NCBI GenBank assembly: GCA_037893245.1
Contig: JBAIAA010000539.1
Location: 529,663-593,662 of the forward strand
Length of the DNA stretch: 64,000 bases
From: Crossaster papposus
Taxonomy: Eukaryota; Echinodermata; Asteroidea; Velatida; Solasteridae
Reading direction: 5' to 3'
A model generated the notes under the pieces. It was not told where the DNA came from, ran no database searches, and saw only the letters and a program-made list of their open reading frames with translations. This document shows, in pieces, positions 53,915 to 64,000 of this stretch (position 1 is its first letter; each line of letters opens with the position of its first letter). The translations under genes and the position numbers were made by a program.

Positions 53915-54955
53915 GTGCGCTCTTGCGAATGGTACTGTTGGCTGTCTTTTATCTCGTTAACAGGAACTTGGCATAAATTGACTACTTCCCTCCGTGACCC
54001 ATCATTGAGGACTCTGGCATCCGTCAACCTCCCATCTCTGCTCATGTCGGCAAAAGCCCCCACTACTACCAAGAAGTACCTGGCTTCATGGAGACGCTGG
54101 GAAGAGTGGGCTTTATCTAAGTCTGGCGTGCCTACATTTCCGGTCAGCCCTCTGCATTTTTCACTGTACATCGCACACCTCGCAACCACCGGACTTAAAT
54201 CCGTCGCCGACTCTTCAGCGGCAGCTATTAAGTGGGTCCACTCCCTGGCTGACTTGCCATCTCCTACAGACAGCGCCATGGTAAAGACCGCCCTTCAAGG
54301 CTTCAAGCGCCTGAACTCCACCCCCACTACCAGGAAGGAGCCCATCACACCAGATATCTTGGAAAGCATTTTGGCATCCCACGGACACGAGTCCGCCACA
54401 TTGGCCGAACTGCGTACTTTGTTCATATGTTTTGTTTCCTATGCGGGTTTTCTCCGCTTTGACGATCTTAGCAAGATAACACGTAAAAGCTGCACATTCA
54501 CTAACGATAGAATGACCATTTGTCTCCCCTCTTCAAAAACAGACCAGTTTCGTCAGGGCGACGAAATCATAATAGCCAGGTCATTTAAACCCACCTGCCC
54601 CGTAGCCATTGCCGAGCGATATTTTGCCGCCCTAGGCGATCCAGTAGATTGCAAATTGCCAGCAATCCGCAGGCTTGTAAGAAAGCGAGCGGGGCTCAGC
54701 CCCACAATTCACTCATTGAGTTACACACGCACTCGGGAAATCGTACTAGAAGTCCTCAGGCCCCTTGTTCCTAACGTATCAAGTTACGGGCTTCACAGCT
54801 TAAGATCAGGAGGCGCATCGGCAGCGTTTAACGCTCAAGTCCCACCTATACTTATAACCAAGCAAGGTAGATGGAAAACAGACAGCGCAAGGAATACTTA
54901 TTTTAAAGTAGATGCAGTCACATCATTACTTGCGTCCAAGTCTGTTGGCATTTAA
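53915..54955 (+). CDS. Tyrosine recombinase of the DIRS/Ngaro-like element
   Basis: The open frame has 346 codons; the likely start is the Met at 54043 (MSAKAPTTTKKYLASWRRW), giving about 304 residues. A splice acceptor-like TCTCGTTAACAG precedes it near 53961. An N-terminal SAM-like core-binding region is followed by the catalytic domain: Arg I in GFLRFDDL, HSLRSGGASAA (H-x-x-R), and GRWKTDSARNTYFK with the Trp and nucleophilic Tyr. All main residues are present. In this family the recombinase inserts a circular DNA copy without target duplication. The gene lies downstream of the B1-A2 junction. Confidence 0.9.
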   Translation: MRSCEWYCWLSFISLTGTWHKLTTSLRDPSLRTLASVNLPSLLMSAKAPTTTKKYLASWRRWEEWALSKSGVPTFPVSPLHFSLYIAHLATTGLKSVADSSAAAIKWVHSLADLPSPTDSAMVKTALQGFKRLNSTPTTRKEPITPDILESILASHGHESATLAELRTLFICFVSYAGFLRFDDLSKITRKSCTFTNDRMTICLPSSKTDQFRQGDEIIIARSFKPTCPVAIAERYFAALGDPVDCKLPAIRRLVRKRAGLSPTIHSLSYTRTREIVLEVLRPLVPNVSSYGLHSLRSGGASAAFNAQVPPILITKQGRWKTDSARNTYFKVDAVTSLLASKSVGI

Positions 54956-55102
54956 GCATTACGAATTTGTTAAATTTCGAATTTCTGTATATTAACGATA
55001 AATAATAGAAACAAAACGTAACCAAATGATTTACGATATCGTTATGTATTTGAAGTTAATTACGTATTTTGAAGCGTATTACAGTGTAATAAAAGAACAG
55101 CA

Positions 55103-55234
55103 AGGTAGACTCCGACCACACCAACTGTTCACCAAAGATTAGAACAATTGTGTTTTTTGTTATTTCTTTGGTAGTTCTTTTGAGGAAGAAATAGAAAAGA
55201 AATGAATTTTCTGACGTAAGAATGAAGGAAGAAA
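55103..55234 (+). repeat. Split direct repeat B2 (right end)
   Basis: Second copy of B. The sequence leaves the repeat at 55235 (CTTATATACTC), which sets the right boundary of the element. Confidence 0.9.
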
Positions 55235-56332
55235 CTTATATACTCTATACTTGGCGCATGGAGGAATATTCCTCCATGCTTGGTGTAAGTAATTTCCAGG
55301 CCTATGTGTTCCCTGCATTTAAAGTGGTTTGATCCTTACAATTACAACCGGCATGTTGAAAATATCGCATTGGAATTCCCGCCATGTACAGTACATGTAC
55401 AATATGTACATGTGCCCCAATTGTACCTATTAACAATAGAAGCAGGTCGTGCGTCACTGTACCTATTATTAACAATAGAAGGAGGTCGTGCGTCATTGTA
55501 AGCGTCATTGTACACATCTGGTGTGTCAATCACAGCAGGACGAGGGCGTGTATATTAGTAATAATTATAATAATCATGTAGATCGTATGCCAGGCCTTAT
55601 TACGAATAACAATGAGCTATGGTACAGTCCCTCATGAACACTTGCTAGTGAGTGCTGATTGGCTAGAATTGCGTACAACGGTAATTGCGGTCTAAAATGC
55701 AAGAACACTACTCTCTTGTAGTTGTACTAAATATACATCCACGAGGTCTACATTGCCATTGACATACCGCGACAATGTGTATGGTGCGCAGCATTAAACC
55801 CAGTTCCAGTGAGTGAGAGGGAAGTACTCCTGAAATAGCTGTAGATCAAGTAAGTCGGTAAGTAAATTTGTGACCTGCTCTGTAAAAATAAGTCTGTGTT
55901 AAAAAAATATTGTTTTGAGTTTTACTGTTGGTCAGAAAGAGCAGTAAATTAGCTTTTATTTGATATATGGCACAACTCTATGGTGCAATGCCTTTGTCTT
56001 TTACGATTTATTGAAATGTGCGCTTTATCAGTTTAATTTTTTTTTAATTTTTTGCACTGAAACAGGAATTAAAAATTCTTCATTTAACTATATGGTAAAA
56101 TAATAACCAAACCTAAATTTAATATAATTTAGGGATTGAGGTAAGCTTTTGAATTAATCAGATCAGAAAATATAGATATCACAACAAAAACATAAAAGCC
56201 AAAAAACATAAAATAAATCTTTTGAAAGAAAAATCACCTCCTAGACATTAAACAGCCCCCGTACGTGAAAGTGTATTACGCGACATCCGACTCGTTTTTG
56301 CAGAGCAGGTCATATTTTTCAAAGGCGCTGCA
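55235..56332. other. No gene seen
   Basis: Has a short tandem duplication (ACCTATT...AACAATAGAAG...GGTCGTGCGTCA, two copies at 55424-55495) and ACATGTACA palindromes. No domain recognised. Confidence 0.4.
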
Positions 56333-59300
56333 TAGTAGACCGGGAGCCCAGAGACATTTGGTTAGAAAAACTAGGTACATGTACCAATATCTGACTATGG
56401 AGTGTGTAGGGGGTCACCTGAAATGAGTGGAAATGAAACCGCCGGGTACCATCAGCTGCATTTACCACTGGGGGCCCCCAAAGGGGTAACAAAATGGGTA
56501 CTAAATAGATGAGCGAGGTATAGGGCCTATACCACTAAACAAATGATGCCAAATGAACAAGTTGAGTTCATAGAGTACAAAATGGGTTACGACAGACAAA
56601 AAGACCGCTGCACTACGCGTACCAGACACCACAAACATGGACCCTTTAGGTCATTTTCTGTAAGTATTTTTAGAAAAAAGGGGGCAAAAAGTGAAAACCG
56701 CTATATATTCAGGCAAAAAAGAACACCAATTACTGTGTTTTAGTCCCTAAAGGTGAGCTGAATCTATGAAAATGTCCACAATGTTTTCAAATGATAATTA
56801 ATTATGTTTTATGTATATAATGTCATACCACGCCCCTTTTATGGGTTTCTCTGATTTTAAGTAGTACGCATTTTTCAGCAACTATCAGTGCATGTGTTTG
56901 GGTGCAAACCAGTTTGAACTTGTAAACCAATGCCTTGCAAACATTTGACATCATTTTAACGATAAATTTGTTGTGGGCGTGGTTTTTAAATTAACTAACC
57001 ACGCCTCTTTAGGGGTTTCCCCGATTCTAAACAATACGCATTTTCACTGCGATTATTGTTGCATGTGTTTTTGGTGCAAGCCAGTAGACCAATGCCTTGC
57101 AAACCATTTTTGGAAACATTGGGCACTTTTTTCTTAGAAATTAGTTGTGGGCGTGGCTCTTAAATTAACAAACTGCGCCTATTTAGGTACATTTCCCTGA
57201 TTCTAAGCAGTAGGCCTATACGCATTTTCAGCGATTATTGTTGTATGTGTTTTGGGTGCAAACTAGTTTGAACTTGTAGACCAATGCCTTGCAAACATTT
57301 GACACCATTTTAATGAGGAATTAGTTGTGGGTGTGGCTTTTGAAAAATCCTACATTTTCTATTGTATATATAAAGAAGTATAGAATATGAATGTCGAATC
57401 ATACCGAATCAAGCAGAATGATTGCGATTGAGTGTGAAATAAAACCGAATTGTAGCAATTTTGTAAAGAATAATATACAGATAACTCCAGAATCAGCGAT
57501 TAATTTCTATTCGGGATCGGTCTCGGTATTCAGGGCAATAATTTGGGAATGTGTGAACCTGACTTATTGCTGACTGATCTTTTAATCGGTGACGTTTTGG
57601 TGAATATGACTCCACTTCGTCAGACCTACAAACGGTAACAAAATAACCGAAAAGAGCATTGTTTATGAAAGGGCAAAAGACTGAGGCATATGTTGATAGT
57701 TCTCTTAATTCGTAAAATATATTATATAAAATAGATATGCCCCAAATACGTAAAGACTTTTGTGGGATGTCGTCACAATGGCATGGGGTCGTGACGACGT
57801 CGCCACGACGTTGTGGGAGCTAGGTTGTATCAACGTCGTGGATGGTCGTAGCAAAGTCGTGGGAACCATAGGGGCACTGTGTTGGCCTAATGCCGGCATC
57901 GTGACTGACCAATTCGTGCCTGTATCCTGTCACGTTCTTGTCGTATGGCGCCCTCAAATTCGTCAAACTGGGAAATAGGATTAAACCTGCGACTACAGTG
58001 TAAAACACCTTTATAACAAAGTCCTTTGGAACTATATACAATTACCTTGTTATAACAGGTACGCTAACTTTGTATTATCAGTACTTGGATTATCATTGAG
58101 TAAAAGCCACCATCTTCAATTTACCACCGGAAGCCTTGCTTTGGCATAATAAGTATGATGTCAGCATAAATATTAAGAAAGGCGTATGCATGGGTCAGAG
58201 CATTCCGCTTACTGAGTCTGTTGATATGAATCATGCTACATTTTGACTGAACAAGTGAAATGGAATGTATGCTATACTTCTTTATATACAAACACGTGTG
58301 CGTTTGTATACAGTGCGCGTGCTTTCATATTCAAGTTCAATAGAAAATGTAGGATTTTTCAAAAGTCACACCCACAACTAATTTCTCAATAAAATGGTGT
58401 CAAATGTTCGCAATGCATTGGCCTACAAGTTCAAACTGGTTTGCACCCAAAACACATACAACAATAATCGCTGAAAATGCGTATACTGCTTAGAATCAGG
58501 AAAATGTACCTAAATATGCGCAGTTTGCTAATTTAAAAGCCACGCCCACAACTAATTCCTCAGAGAAATGGTATTCAATGTTTCCAAAAATGGTTTGCAA
58601 GGCATTGGTCTACTGGTTTGCACCCAAAACACATGCAACAGTACTCGCAGTAAAAAAAATGCGTATTGTTTAGAATCAGGGAAACCCCTAAAGAGGCGTG
58701 GTTTTTTAATTAAAAAACCACGCCCACAACTAATTTATCGTTAAAATGATGTCAAATGTTTGCAAGGCATTGGTCTAAAGGCTCAGACTGGTTTGCACCC
58801 AAACGCATGAACTGATAATCGCTGAAAAATACGTACTATATGTGACCCACTCCACAATAATGGGTATTATGTCACAAAATGGTGAAATTGAATTATATAC
58901 ATGGTTGGAAAGCCCACAGCGTAAGCTTCCATTTGATGTATAGTATAATAGAGTTCCATAGCTACTCCCGTTCTGGAGATATGATATGTTTGCCTTTGAT
59001 AACTTCCTTGGAGTTCAAATTACACAACTGAGAAAACAGGCTTTGAAAAAGGTAGGCTTTAATTGTTGTAGAAAAACAGAACGATAAACACAAAATGGGC
59101 GCGTTTCCCACTTTAATCATCAAAATCAACATTTCTTTGAATGAAACCTGAAAATATTGGTGTTAAAGATGTCATTAATGGCAACAAATGTAAATCCCAT
59201 TTTGATGAAATGTTTACCCTCTCAACTTTGAGTGGGCCCTTACATGATAATGCACAGCGCGACTTAATACCCTTTTTTTGTGGAGCCGGTCACATATATA

Positions 59301-59800
59301 CTTAGAATCAGGGAAACCCTACAATGGGCGTGGCTTGTTAATTTCAAAGTGATATTATATACATAAAACATAATTAATTATCATTTAAAAACATTGTGGA
59401 CATTTTCTCAGATTCAACTCACCGTTAGGGACTAAAAACAGTAGTTGGTGTTCATTTTTGCGTAAATATATAGCTGTTTTCACTTTTTGCCCCCCAAAAA
59501 ATGACCGGTAAAGGGTCCATGTTTGGGGTGTCTGGTACCTGTAATGCAGCGGTCTTTTCGTCTGTCGTAACCCATTTTGTACTCTATGGACTCAATTTGT
59601 TCATTTGGCATCATTTTTAGTGGTACCTCGCTCATCTATGTACATATTTGTTGACCCCTTTTGGGGTCCCCCAGTGGTAAATGCAGCTGGTGGTACCCGG
59701 CAGATTATCATTTTTCATTTTCATTCATTTCAGCTGCCCCCTACACACTCCCATAGTCGTATATTGGTACCTAGTACGTCTCTGGGCTCCCGGTCTACTA
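56333..59800. mobile_element. Giant foldback element with ~1-kb arms
   Basis: Outer ends TAGTAGACCGGGAGCCCAGA and its complement. The left arm (56333 to about 57385) and right arm (about 58271-59800) are inverted copies across most of their length; the right one is longer because of an inserted MITE. Each arm has three or four internal repeats around AACTAATTCCTCA / GCCACGCCCAC. The 0.9-kb centre has no recognised gene. Very long inverted ends are seen in Foldback and some Mutator-like elements. Confidence 0.75.
58841..59292. mobile_element. MITE inserted in the right foldback arm
   Basis: Inverted ends TGTGACCCACTCCACAA and TTGTGGAGCCGGTCACA; GGGTATTA motifs lie just inside. TATA-like bases flank both sides. 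The left foldback arm lacks it at the same point (GCGTACTACTTAAAATCAG read on the minus strand). Confidence 0.75.
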
Positions 59801-60066
59801 GTCTTGGCTCAAGACTGGGTTAATCGTTTGTTCCGATCCCGCTGATCCTTGTAAATTGCATTGACAGACGGCGCGCCCTGGGTGTTGACCTTTCTTGTTT
59901 ACTATGCCCTAATACCACACGCAGTACACAATTATTGTTGGTTATTTTGCTGTTGCCCTTAACCTAGTCTTGGTTGCAAGATGTTCTTAAATTGTGGTAA
60001 GCAGCGCGCATAGGCCACCGATGCAGCAGGCGCACTTTAACTTACGCCGTAGATGTTAATAGTATA

Positions 60067-60228
60067 CAAATATTGACTGCTTTGAGTGGTATAGTAAAAC
60101 TAGCCTCCCGAAGTGATCCATGGAGCATTCTAATTTCCCTAGGCGAAGCCGAGGGAAAATAGAATGCTCCATGGATCACCGAGGGAGGCTAGTTTTACTA
60201 TACCGAGAAATAAAGCAGTCAATATTTG
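60067..60228. repeat. Long hairpin, ~75-bp arms
   Basis: Arms 60067-60140 and 60152-60228 are near-perfect inverted copies (GGAGCATTCTA / TAGAATGCTCC) with an 11-bp spacer. No coding content. Confidence 0.8.
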
Positions 60229-60582
60229 TTTTATAACACCTCACTCACAGATTCTGCACAGATTAAGCTTTCTGAAAGTATAGTAATGACAAAAAATCTC
60301 CGAATTATACGTCTCTCGATCATACGTGTACTTTGTTGCCTTGATGAACGGGTGCGAAGGTGATAGAGCAATGTTTACACAATGCACCGAATTACACACG
60401 TCTGGGTTTCAGTCACGCTTTCGTTGCTATGCGCATAGTTCGTGTGTTGCTATGCGCATAGTCCTTTTTGCGTGGTATAGTCTTTTTGGATAGCACAAGT
60501 AAATAATAGTAAAAATAGCAAGTGACACGTGCTGCGCTCTCGGCCAATCAAGACACAGAATCTGTGAGTGAGGTGTTATAAT
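60229..60582. mobile_element. Inverted-repeat element next to the hairpin
   Basis: TTATAACACCTCACTCACAG at 60230 and its complement at about 60560-60582 bound 350 bp. It adjoins the hairpin directly, so both may be parts of one element. Confidence 0.55.
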
Positions 60583-61308
60583 CGTGTTTATAAGACGACC
60601 CAGCCTCGACTCCATGGGCACGTGCGCGTTCCTCCACTAACCCCTGGCCGTGAGGAATGCGTAAACGACGCTGACTGGCTATTTAGTGCGTATGGCGCCC
60701 GCGTTTCGTAAACTGCACGCCCTGAATGTAATGCGCGCGCGTAAGTCCTGAACGCACGTCACGTATGATTTTTGTGTAAGTCTGCGCCTTACTTAAGTTG
60801 TACAATATGGAATTTGGAAGCCTATTTTGGGGGGCCCAAAACCCGTTTTTAACGTTGTAGATGGACGACAGAGGTACGTAAATTTAATATAAATCCTTGC
60901 TAAATAACGCGACGTCAAAATATCTAAAAGGATTGATTCTTCTAAATAACAATTAAAACAGTTAAAGGAAACATGTAATAAGGTTTTTTTTTGCTTAAAT
61001 CAATAAAGTATCATATTGACAACAACATTATGTGTGAGGTTGTGTTTATTTTCTGTGATAAATGGGAGAAAATAATTTTTGAAAATGTTTAGTCATACCA
61101 CTCCGCCCCTCAAAGGGAAGCCTCATTAACATAAAACTTCGCGTGGGGTATGACAAAAATCGAGGCAGAGAATTGCCTCACTGCGGGGGGGCGCTACCCG
61201 GGCCTCGCTTGCATTATGCGCGCATTGCATGCAACAAGTCTTTATCTACGAGTTTACCATGCCGGTTTTTTATTCTAAATCAGGGTAAAAATACAACTGT
61301 TTTCAGTC
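60583..61308. other. No gene; upstream region of the THAP locus
   Basis: No coding domain. It contains GCGCGC-rich parts and may hold the promoter of the THAP gene, but I see no clear TATA box. Confidence 0.4.
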
Positions 61309-61842
61309 ATGCCGACTAGATGTGTAGCTGCTGGGTGTAGCAAAACTACCAAGGATGGAGTAAGCCTTCATTTGTTTTCGGCTGATCCTAAATATCGGAG
61401 GATTTGGACAGCCAAAGTAAATCTTACCAGAGCGAAGTGGTCCCGCCGGGCCTAGTGAATTTTCGGCCCGATCTGCAGCGACCATTTTGAGCGGTCGTGC
61501 TTCGACACTGGTCTGTACAGCAACTTTGGCATGCCCTTAAAAAACATGCTGAAGTCAGATGCTGTCCTAACGATATTCCAATCGGACGAATCTGTACTGT
61601 TTTCGTCAGATTCACTAAAAACCGACGAAGAACTTTCACGATCGTCCATGTTTAGTCCGCGCCGATTACTGTACATGTACATGTACTTTGTACGGTATCC
61701 TTTGCTTTGGACAGCGTGCGTGTGGGTGATCGCGTTTACATGTACATGTACGTACGTGTGCACAAGGCGTACGGGATTCGTTCACTCTCGTACACACAAC
61801 AATGTGTGCGTACGTGGCCACGCGAACCCGTCTCGTACCTAG
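61309..61842 (+). pseudogene. THAP-domain gene with two in-frame stops
   Basis: From ATG 61309 the frame reads MPTRCVAAGCSKTTKDGVSL, a typical THAP start (C-x4-C), then FSADPKYRRIWTAKVNLTRA. TAG and TGA follow side by side (61453-61458). The same frame resumes with GPICSDHFERSCFDTG (the C-x2-H pair) and LKSDAVLTIF (the AVPTIF-like box). It then runs open to 61842 with an acidic stretch, and finally low-complexity sequence. THAP domains are zinc-dependent DNA binders of host regulators and P-element-type transposases. The stops sit between CGGGCC and GGCCCG. It is likely a recent pseudogene, unless the stops are read through or are sequence errors. Confidence 0.75.
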
Positions 61843-62329
61843 ACGTCGCGTACCGACTATCGATAATTTGTCCGGGTTCTGACTCGATTTACGTCACTCA
61901 TTTTGAGTGGCCGCGAAATTTAAAAAGGGGGGGGTCAATTTCTGGACGGCAAATTACCACACTAAACGTACACTAGAACCAGTTTTGCTTTTTATTCACA
62001 TTTGATACACATAAATCTATTGATTTAAAACAAAAAATGCGTAATGAAGATGTTAGACTACATGTTTCCTTTAAAGCATTGCGTCGCGCGTTAAACGCAT
62101 CGACTGCAGCCCTAATTTAAATGTGCTATGGCACATTTAAATTAGACAATTCCAGGGGTTAAGATTGCGCAAGGCCTGATGGGATAAAATGGCGCAGCAA
62201 GATCGTAGCCCTGGTAACGAGGTTGAAGACGACCTAATCGCGGTATGCAGCGCGCGTAGTCCGCCGATATCATATTATGCGATGCGGGTGGATCTAAGGT
62301 ATATGGAACGCCAAAGAGGCATAAACCCT
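61843..62329. other. No gene seen
   Basis: Sequence between the THAP locus and the minisatellite. ATGGCGCAGCAAGATCGTAG at 62189 opens a frame that runs into the minisatellite; not supported as a gene. Confidence 0.4.
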
Positions 62330-62825
62330 GTTCAACGCATCGATCGGTCTTTTACATCGACCGATCGGTCTTGTACATCAATCGATCGTTTTTTTACATC
62401 GACTGATTGGTCTTTCTACCGATCGGTCTTTTACATCGACCGATTGGTCTTTCCACCGATCGGTCTTTTACATCGACCGATCGGTCTTTTACATCGACCG
62501 ATCGGTCTTTTACATCGACCGGTCGGTCTTTCTACCGATCGGTCTTTTACATCGACCGATCGGTCTTTTACATCGACCGATCGGTCTTTCTTTCTACTGA
62601 TCGGTCTTTTACATCGACCGATCGGTCTTTTACATCGACCGATCGGTCTTTCTACCGATCGGTCTTTTACATCGACCGATCGGTCTTTCTTTCTACCGAT
62701 CGGTCTTTTACATCGACCGATCGGTCGTTGCCATCGACCGATCGATGAAAAAAGACCGATGAAAAAAGACCGATGAAAAAAGACCGATGAAAAAAGACCG
62801 ATGAAAAAAGACCGATGAACGGTAC
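62330..62825. repeat. Minisatellite: 21-bp units followed by 14-bp units
   Basis: About 18 units of GATCGGTCTTTTACATCGAC-type 21-mers, some shortened, then about six 14-bp units AAAAAAGACCGATG. CGACCGATCGGTCG within the first type is self-complementary. The 195-codon frame (DRSFTST repeats) is a by-product of the 21-bp period. Confidence 0.85.
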
Positions 62826-63412
62826 ACCGCGCCAAAGAGGCATAAATCCGACCAACCTTGTTGACAAAATCATCCTGCCTGACATTACAGCCAAGCCTAA
62901 TTAGCATGCATGTGTCCTCCATTTAGATCAGGTAGACAAGTTTGGGAAAACAAATAATTATATTCCTATAATATGGCTTTCAACAAATTGTTTACGTGCT
63001 TCATCTTGAAGATTTTTGTTACAAACAGTGGTACTCAAACATGCCCCCTCCCCACTCCCGAGCAACCCAACGTGTATAGTGGTTCGTGTACAATCAAACT
63101 TCGTGTACATAGAGTTGGCATATTTGTGTACAAATTGTGTTAGCTGAGACGCTACTTATTTAAAATTAATTTATAACCTAACGTTTTAGTACTTTCAATC
63201 GAGTTTTTTTGGTCTTGGCCTATCTTTCATTGTGTATCTGAATAGTTAAAAAACCTACGGTTGTCGGGAATTTGCTTGCAAGACATGCAGTGCTCAAGGA
63301 GACCATTTCACGAGGGGACCGTGCAGTGGTCAGTCCATTTTCTTAACTGGTCGTTGATTGATAAATAGCATCACCCGACTTCTCCGACGACGCCAAAAGT
63401 GGTGGTCAACAC

Positions 63413-63449
<37 letters not shown>

Positions 63450-64000
63450 CCAGGCGTAACACAGACCATAATTATGCCAAAAACACTGAAAGGGAAACTC
63501 TACCCTTTTGGCAGTAAATATATTAAAAAAAAGGGGTTCTCCGCCAAAGTTTGTTATCATTTATTATTTCTGGTTTATTAAAAAAAAAAACACTGTCGCA
63601 GCCAAAAGCTGAATTAAAATGGCTTAAACAAAACAGAGTAAAATATCCACCATGTGATTTCTTTCTACTTCCTTGCGACACAAGCACGTAATCCGTATGT
63701 TTACGGGGATATGTACATGTACATGTGTTATGGCATACGAAGACTACGCACGTGGTGCAGTGTATACATTGTACTGCACCACGTGCAGTACAATGTATAC
63801 ATTGTGAATATGCATTGTTAATATGCATATAACGTATGATTGGCTCAACTAGATTGTGTACATGTACACGTACGTCAACAAGGTTGGTCGGATTTATGCC
63901 TCTTTGGCGCGGTGTACTTTTCATCGGTCTTTTTTCATCGGTCTTTTTTCATCGGTCTTTTTTCATCGATCGGTCGATGGCAACGACCGATCGGTCGATG
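62717..64000. repeat. Inverted repeat at the window end
   Basis: The sequence from the end of the minisatellite to about 62867 (GCCAAAGAGGCATAAATCCG) returns inverted at 63871-64000, including the 14-bp units and the GATCGGTCGATGGCAACG junction. The arms are at least 130 bp; the right arm is cut by the window end. The 1-kb centre has no gene but a poly-C run of about 35 bases (63413-63448). Confidence 0.8.

Larger units (their letters stand above)
50106..55234 (+). mobile_element. DIRS/Ngaro-like retroelement with split direct repeats
   Basis: Repeat A (163 bp) occurs at 50106-50268 and 53415-53577. Repeat B (132 bp) occurs at 53283-53414 and 55103-55234. B1 and A2 abut exactly, as in the split direct repeats of Ngaro/PAT-type elements, which replicate through a circular intermediate. 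Order: A1, gag-RT-RNase H, B1-A2, tyrosine recombinase, B2. No methyltransferase domain was seen. It is 5,129 bp long with both outer ends present; the only clear lesion is a frame change at an 11-T run. Confidence 0.85.

Noticed and set aside
50106-55234. LTR retrotransposon
   Set aside because: No terminal LTR pair, protease or DDE integrase; the A/B split direct repeats and tyrosine recombinase point to DIRS/Ngaro type.
62189-62776. 195-codon frame with DRSFTST repeats
   Set aside because: The 21-bp minisatellite keeps three frames open; the non-repeat start has no recognised domain.

Overview
This is a repeat-dense eukaryotic window. Spliced genes with GT-AG introns, many families of inverted-repeat DNA elements, Penelope-like elements with GIY-YIG endonucleases, a DIRS/Ngaro-like tyrosine-recombinase retroelement, Harbinger, hAT and piggyBac-type elements and several minisatellites fit an invertebrate metazoan, probably marine. 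I cannot name the species; an echinoderm, hemichordate, cephalochordate, mollusc or cnidarian would all fit. No bacterial features, housekeeping genes, rRNA or convincing tRNA were seen.

Layout. 1-7.4 kb holds small inverted-repeat elements, a broken RecQ-type helicase fragment and a chimeric Penelope remnant. 7.5-11.35 kb is a set of three head-to-head inverted Penelope copies sharing one 3' end with a hammerhead-like motif. 11.4-15.8 kb has a LINE scrap and a second, broken Penelope family. 16-18.3 kb is two related minisatellites. 22.3-29.0 kb (minus strand) is the most interesting locus: an apparently intact multi-exon gene with a Tudor-like domain, a 43-codon cassette exon present five times (four free-standing, one fused), zinc fingers, a tyrosine-recombinase domain with its main catalytic residues, an acidic linker and a C-terminal Myb/SANT domain. 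31.9-36.9 kb holds a 147-bp satellite and two decayed LINEs.

37.2-49.4 kb is a nest that can be reconstructed. Two Harbinger-like copies lie in tandem. The second is split by an 8,339-bp insertion with hAT-type ends and a perfect 8-bp target duplication. Inside it sits a second recombinase/Myb gene (44.1-46.7 kb, plus strand) with the same 3' splice sites and phases but without visible Tudor exons. 50.1-55.2 kb is a complete-ended retroelement with split direct repeats, in which the recombinase ORF lies beyond the B1-A2 junction and has its own copy of the A-repeat promoter. 56.3-59.8 kb is a giant foldback element. 61.3 kb has a THAP-domain gene interrupted by two adjacent in-frame stops. 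62.3-64.0 kb is a minisatellite with a long inverted repeat cut by the window end.

How the parts relate: most of the window is layered mobile DNA. The two Tudor/zinc-finger/recombinase/Myb genes are the best candidates for maintained coding function and for an undescribed mobile or domesticated system. All calls come from reading the sequence and from family knowledge; no database search was run.
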